Shown here one piece after another: positions 14,325 through 16,846 of a stretch of 16,846 bases of DNA (position 1 is its first letter; each line of letters opens with the position of its first letter). The notes under the pieces are model-generated. The model had not been told where the DNA came from and ran no database searches. It saw only the letters and a program-made list of their open reading frames with translations. The translations under genes were made by a program, and so were the position numbers. Source of the stretch: Bradyrhizobium sp. (GTDB taxonomy: Bacteria > Pseudomonadota > Alphaproteobacteria > Rhizobiales > Xanthobacteraceae); NCBI GenBank assembly GCA_013695565.1, contig JACDAG010000003.1:1-16846 (forward strand), given 5' to 3'.

Positions 14325-15031
14325 ACCGCAAACTGCGCTTCAATAAACGCGGTGACAAAGCGCGGCATCGCGTCCGTGAGATCGCGCGTTCCGCGCACCA
14401 GATGGATGGCCGATAATTCAGGCGATTGCTGCAAAGCGAGATTGGCCTCGATCCGGGCGCGCAAGGCCTCGCCCGACATATCGACGTGCAGCAGCCTGAT
14501 CATCGCCAGCGCATGACCGGTGTAGACGCAATGCCAGTCGGCATCGCTGCGGTACTCGCCCGGCACGAGCCCGGTCTCTTCCTGCAGTTCCCGCACGACG
14601 CTGCCGGACATATCGACCGCGCCGTCCCTGACGTCGTCGAGATCGGGTGTGCCGGAAGGAAAATAAATCCGCCCGGCGGTCGACGTGTGCTGACCCATCT
14701 CGCCGAGCACGAAGGCGCCGTCGGCCGAGCGCAGGGCGCCCATGCCAAAGCCGTTGAACACGCCCTTGTCGGGAAATCCCCAGTCGCGCCATGCCAGGAA
14801 GCTGGAGAAATCGGTCTCGAAATAGCTGGCCGTGAGGCGACCGCCGGCGAACTCCGGGTGGCGCCCGAGCAAGATACGGCCGTTCCACATCTGCGGCTTC
14901 TCGCGCCGTGCTTCCGCAAAATGCGCGGCTATCTCCGCGCGTCGCGCCTCGGCGAACGGCCACGCCCAGGATTGGACCGGCAGGTCGATCGAGGTGACGC
15001 GATGAATGACCGGAGGCGTCAAGCCATTCAT
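14321..15031 (-). CDS. Nudix-like hydrolase with a divergent Nudix box
   Basis: The 236-aa soluble protein has the core of a Nudix box, RELQEETGL (147-155), with both catalytic glutamates (E151, E152) and R147/E148. Upstream of it, FPSGTPDLDDVRDGAVDMSG (125-144) replaces the usual GX5E spacing. The canonical Glu at -8 is Val and the loop is longer, as in some Nudix proteins with altered substrate. Nudix enzymes cleave nucleoside diphosphates linked to another moiety; the substrate is not predictable. About 43 bp separate it from the upstream substrate-binding-protein gene, so the two may be co-transcribed. Its 3' end overlaps the convergent gntR stop by a few bases. ATG 15031 has only a weak ribosome-binding site. 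Confidence 0.8.
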   Translation of the reverse strand: MNGLTPPVIHRVTSIDLPVQSWAWPFAEARRAEIAAHFAEARREKPQMWNGRILLGRHPEFAGGRLTASYFETDFSSFLAWRDWGFPDKGVFNGFGMGALRSADGAFVLGEMGQHTSTAGRIYFPSGTPDLDDVRDGAVDMSGSVVRELQEETGLVPGEYRSDADWHCVYTGHALAMIRLLHVDMSGEALRARIEANLALQQSPELSAIHLVRGTRDLTDAMPRFVTAFIEAQFAV

Positions 15032-15074
15032 CGCGCCATCACTTGCTGCATGATCTCACGCACGGCTTCACTTG

Positions 15075-16103
15075 CTATTTGGCGTTCGATCCCGTCGTCT
15101 TCTTGACCTGCTCGACATATTTGTTGGTGTAGGTCTTGGTGACGTCGATATTGGCTTTTGCGACTTCGGGCGAGCCTTCGCTGAACACCGCAAGCACGGC
15201 GTCCGCGCCCTTCGGATCCATCGTGCCGTTCAGGGAATACATCGGGATCGTGTTCTTCAGCGCCGCCAGATACAGCTCCTTGTTCTTGCCGACGATCTCT
15301 TCCGGCATTTTCGCCATGATCTCTTCCGGCGTATGCGAATGAATCCAGGTCAGCGTATTCACGATCGCCGTGGTCAGGGCCTGCACTTCCTTTTCGTGCG
15401 CGGCGATCCAGGCCGCTGTGGTGTAGAGCGAGCCGCCCGGATATTCGCCGCCGAACACGGCGAGCGTGTCCTTTTGCGTACGGGTGTCGCTGAGAATCTT
15501 GAGGTCGGGATAGCTGCCCTGCAGCACCGTCACCGACGGATCCAGCATCACGGCCGCGTCGATCTGGCCCTGCTGCATCGCCGCCACCGCCGTGGCGCCA
15601 AGGCCGACCCCGATCACCGCAGCACTGGTCGGATCGAGGCCGTTCTTCTTCAGGAGATATTTCAGGAAGAAATCGGTCGAGGAGCCCGGCGCGCTGACGC
15701 CGACCTTCTTGCCGGCCAGATCCTTGATCGAGTTGATTTCCTTGTTGTGCGAGGGCGACACCACAAGCACCAGCCCGGGGTAGCGGTCATAGACCACAAA
15801 GGACACCAGTTCCTGCTTCTTGGCGGCCAGGTTGACGCAATGGTCGAAATAGCCGGAAACCACGTCGGCGCTGCCGCCGAGCACGGCCTTGAGCGCATCC
15901 GAGCCGCCCTTGAGGTCGACCAGTTCGACCGCAAGCCCGGCCTTTTCATATTCGCCGAGCTGCCTGGCCAGCACCGTCGGCAGGTAGCACAGGCAGGAGC
16001 CGCCCCCGATCGCGATGGTGACCTTGCTTTGCGCTGCGGCAAAGCCTGTCGTCAGGACCAGCGCCAACAGCGCCCCGGCCAGTTGGCCAACAATTTTCTT
16101 CAT
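15075..16103 (-). CDS. ABC transporter substrate-binding protein, NMT1/TauA/SsuA type
   Basis: The 342-aa periplasmic protein starts at ATG 16103, with GGAGG 5 nt upstream. The frame is open further (to 16376), but the signal peptide MKKIVGQLAGALLALVLTTG with FAAA cleavage (about residue 24) begins here. The mature part shows the two-lobed fold of the NitT/TauT group: IGGGSCLCYLPTVLARQLGEYEKAGL (about 31-56; part: YLPTVLARQLGEYEKAGL), LKGGSDALKAVLGGSADVVSG (about 62-82), DLAGKKVGVSAPGSSTDFFLKYLL (about 137-160) and GQIDAAVMLDPS. This group binds sulfonates, nitrate, pyrimidine precursors or aromatic acids; the ligand here is unknown. No permease or ATPase gene is adjacent, so it is an orphan binding protein in this window. 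A Nudix-like gene follows. Confidence 0.9.
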   Translation of the reverse strand: MKKIVGQLAGALLALVLTTGFAAAQSKVTIAIGGGSCLCYLPTVLARQLGEYEKAGLAVELVDLKGGSDALKAVLGGSADVVSGYFDHCVNLAAKKQELVSFVVYDRYPGLVLVVSPSHNKEINSIKDLAGKKVGVSAPGSSTDFFLKYLLKKNGLDPTSAAVIGVGLGATAVAAMQQGQIDAAVMLDPSVTVLQGSYPDLKILSDTRTQKDTLAVFGGEYPGGSLYTTAAWIAAHEKEVQALTTAIVNTLTWIHSHTPEEIMAKMPEEIVGKNKELYLAALKNTIPMYSLNGTMDPKGADAVLAVFSEGSPEVAKANIDVTKTYTNKYVEQVKKTTGSNAK

Positions 16104-16119
16104 GGTTTCCTCCAAGGGG

Positions 16120-16134
16120 TTATCGGCACGATAA
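16120..16134. promoter_or_regulatory. 15-bp palindrome in the leader of the orphan binding-protein gene
   Basis: TTATCG (16120-16125), GCA, then CGATAA (16129-16134) make a perfect interrupted palindrome. It sits directly upstream of the ribosome-binding site of the minus-strand gene. It is operator-like; the binding regulator is unknown. Confidence 0.45.
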
Positions 16135-16184
16135 TGCAGTGCACCCGGCTTGAGAAGGCGACTTTGGTGACAATGCGAGGGCTC

Positions 16185-16214
16185 CTCATAGCAACGCTGT
16201 TCCGCCAGTGGCAA
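16185..16214 (-). promoter_or_regulatory. Possible promoter of the orphan binding-protein gene
   Basis: On the minus strand TTGCCA (16209-16214) is followed by 18 bp and TATGAG (16185-16190). The -35 matches five of six positions and the -10 four of six. It lies about 80 bp before the start codon and upstream of the TTATCG palindrome. It was assigned by eye only. Confidence 0.35.
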
Positions 16215-16314
16215 TTTATTCCGCCGCAAATGCGTGGTCTTTCGTCGCGCTGGCGAAGTGCGGCTTCGCGGCGTAGCATTGCCTGACAAAAACCACCAAC
16301 GGGGGGGCCTATCC

Positions 16315-16764
16315 ATGAATCGTATCGCCATCACGCTGTCGATCGCGTCAGCTTTTGCCGCCGGTTGCGGCGTCACGCACCTGCTGCGCCCGGCCTATGC
16401 CGCCGAAAATATCACCGCGCAGGTCATCTCTACCGGCGACCTCGAAGGCGATAAGATATCGCCGGTCAACGCCGGCGGCATGCGCAACAAATTGCTGGTC
16501 TCGGCGGACGGCATGACCATCGCGATCCAGGACGGCAGCCCGCCCAAGCATCTGCATGCCAACGCCCACGAGTTTCAGTACATTCTCGAAGGCACGGGAA
16601 CGATCTGGCTCGGCGACAAGGAGGTGACGGTGAAGCCGGGCGATCTCGTGATCATCCCCAAGGGCACCCCGCATGCCGGCACCAAGCCCGTCGGTCGCAC
16701 CATCAAGGCGATCGCGATCAAGACCCCGCCGCAGGCGCCGGACGATACCAAGATGCTGAACTGA
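16315..16764 (+). CDS. Exported cupin-domain protein
   Basis: The 149-aa product starts at ATG 16315; GGGGGGG (16301-16307) lies just upstream, and a longer frame from 16234 would precede the signal peptide. The signal sequence is MNRIAITLSIASAFAAGCGV with likely cleavage after AYA (about residue 29), so the protein is periplasmic. The cupin barrel is clear: motif 1 is KHLHANAHEFQYILEGTG with metal-ligand H, H and E, and motif 2 is PGDLVIIPKGTPHAG with the fourth ligand His. Such small single-domain cupins bind a metal and serve as isomerases, dioxygenases or sensors; no activity can be assigned. It is divergent from the orphan substrate-binding protein and may share its control region. Confidence 0.87.
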   Translation: MNRIAITLSIASAFAAGCGVTHLLRPAYAAENITAQVISTGDLEGDKISPVNAGGMRNKLLVSADGMTIAIQDGSPPKHLHANAHEFQYILEGTGTIWLGDKEVTVKPGDLVIIPKGTPHAGTKPVGRTIKAIAIKTPPQAPDDTKMLN

Positions 16765-16780
16765 GGGGGCGCCCTCTCGA

Positions 16781-16846
16781 CGTCATTGCGAGCGAAGCGA
16801 AGCAATCCATCTTTCTGTGCTTGAAAAAGCTGGATTGCTTCGTCGC
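16781..16846. repeat. Extragenic palindromic repeat, cut by the window end
   Basis: CGTCATTGCGAGCGAAGCGA begins at 16781. GAAGCAATCCA (16799-16809) is inverted relative to TGGATTGCTTC (16831-16841). This is the familiar Bradyrhizobium repeat form, here incomplete because the window ends. It follows the cupin gene by 17 bp. Confidence 0.7.

Noticed and set aside
15072..16286. 404-aa plus-strand frame
   Set aside because: It is antisense to the substrate-binding protein; no domain is visible.
16104..16376. 91-residue N-terminal extension of the binding protein
   Set aside because: The signal peptide and a strong ribosome-binding site place the start at 16103. The extension crosses the promoter region and the cupin gene start.

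Overview
The window looks like chromosomal DNA of a Bradyrhizobium-type alphaproteobacterium. This is inferred from the high GC content, the style of the proteins (rhizobial LeuA, ABC uptake systems, MgtC, PPK2) and several extragenic palindrome types of the kind found in that group. No rRNA, tRNA, CRISPR array, insertion sequence or phage gene was seen.

Layout. (1) 26-3218 is a drug-efflux locus: a MarR repressor and an EmrA/HlyD adaptor share the minus strand with an ATGA overlap, and a 14-TM EmrB-type DHA2 pump is divergent. A small operator-like site lies between them. (2) 3219-4197 is gene-poor. It holds a 47-aa small protein, a 69-aa peptide with a double-glycine-type leader, hairpins and a palindromic repeat. 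(3) 4198-5988 holds leuA (2-isopropylmalate synthase) on the minus strand. Upstream of it is a previously uncalled 42-aa ORF with Leu runs LLL and LLLL ending just before overlapping alternative hairpins, which suggests a leucine attenuation leader. (4) 6251-7289 carries, on the plus strand, a possible single-TM micro-protein, an MgtC/SapB protein and an 85-aa unknown. (5) 7386-13221 is a minus-strand branched-chain-amino-acid-type ABC operon in the order substrate-binding protein, livG, livF, [148-bp palindromic element], livH, livM, ppk2. Most junctions overlap or nearly touch, and a polyphosphate kinase 2 gene is coupled to the permease by ATGA. (6) 13222-13490 is the intergenic region between this operon and a divergent FadR-type GntR regulator. 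It contains a TTGACA/TGTGAT promoter buried in a 26-bp palindrome, plus a second, 29-bp palindrome. (7) 14321-16103 is a minus-strand pair: a NMT1/TauA-type substrate-binding protein followed by a Nudix-like protein. (8) 16315-16764 is an exported cupin, followed by a repeat cut by the window edge.

How the genes work together. The efflux locus is a self-contained MarR-controlled tripartite pump. The GntR protein most likely controls the ABC importer it is divergent from; the substrate is not evident. LeuA is probably controlled through its leader. Among the less ordinary features are the leu leader, the double-glycine peptide, PPK2 embedded in a liv-type operon, and the operator architecture at 13281-13444.
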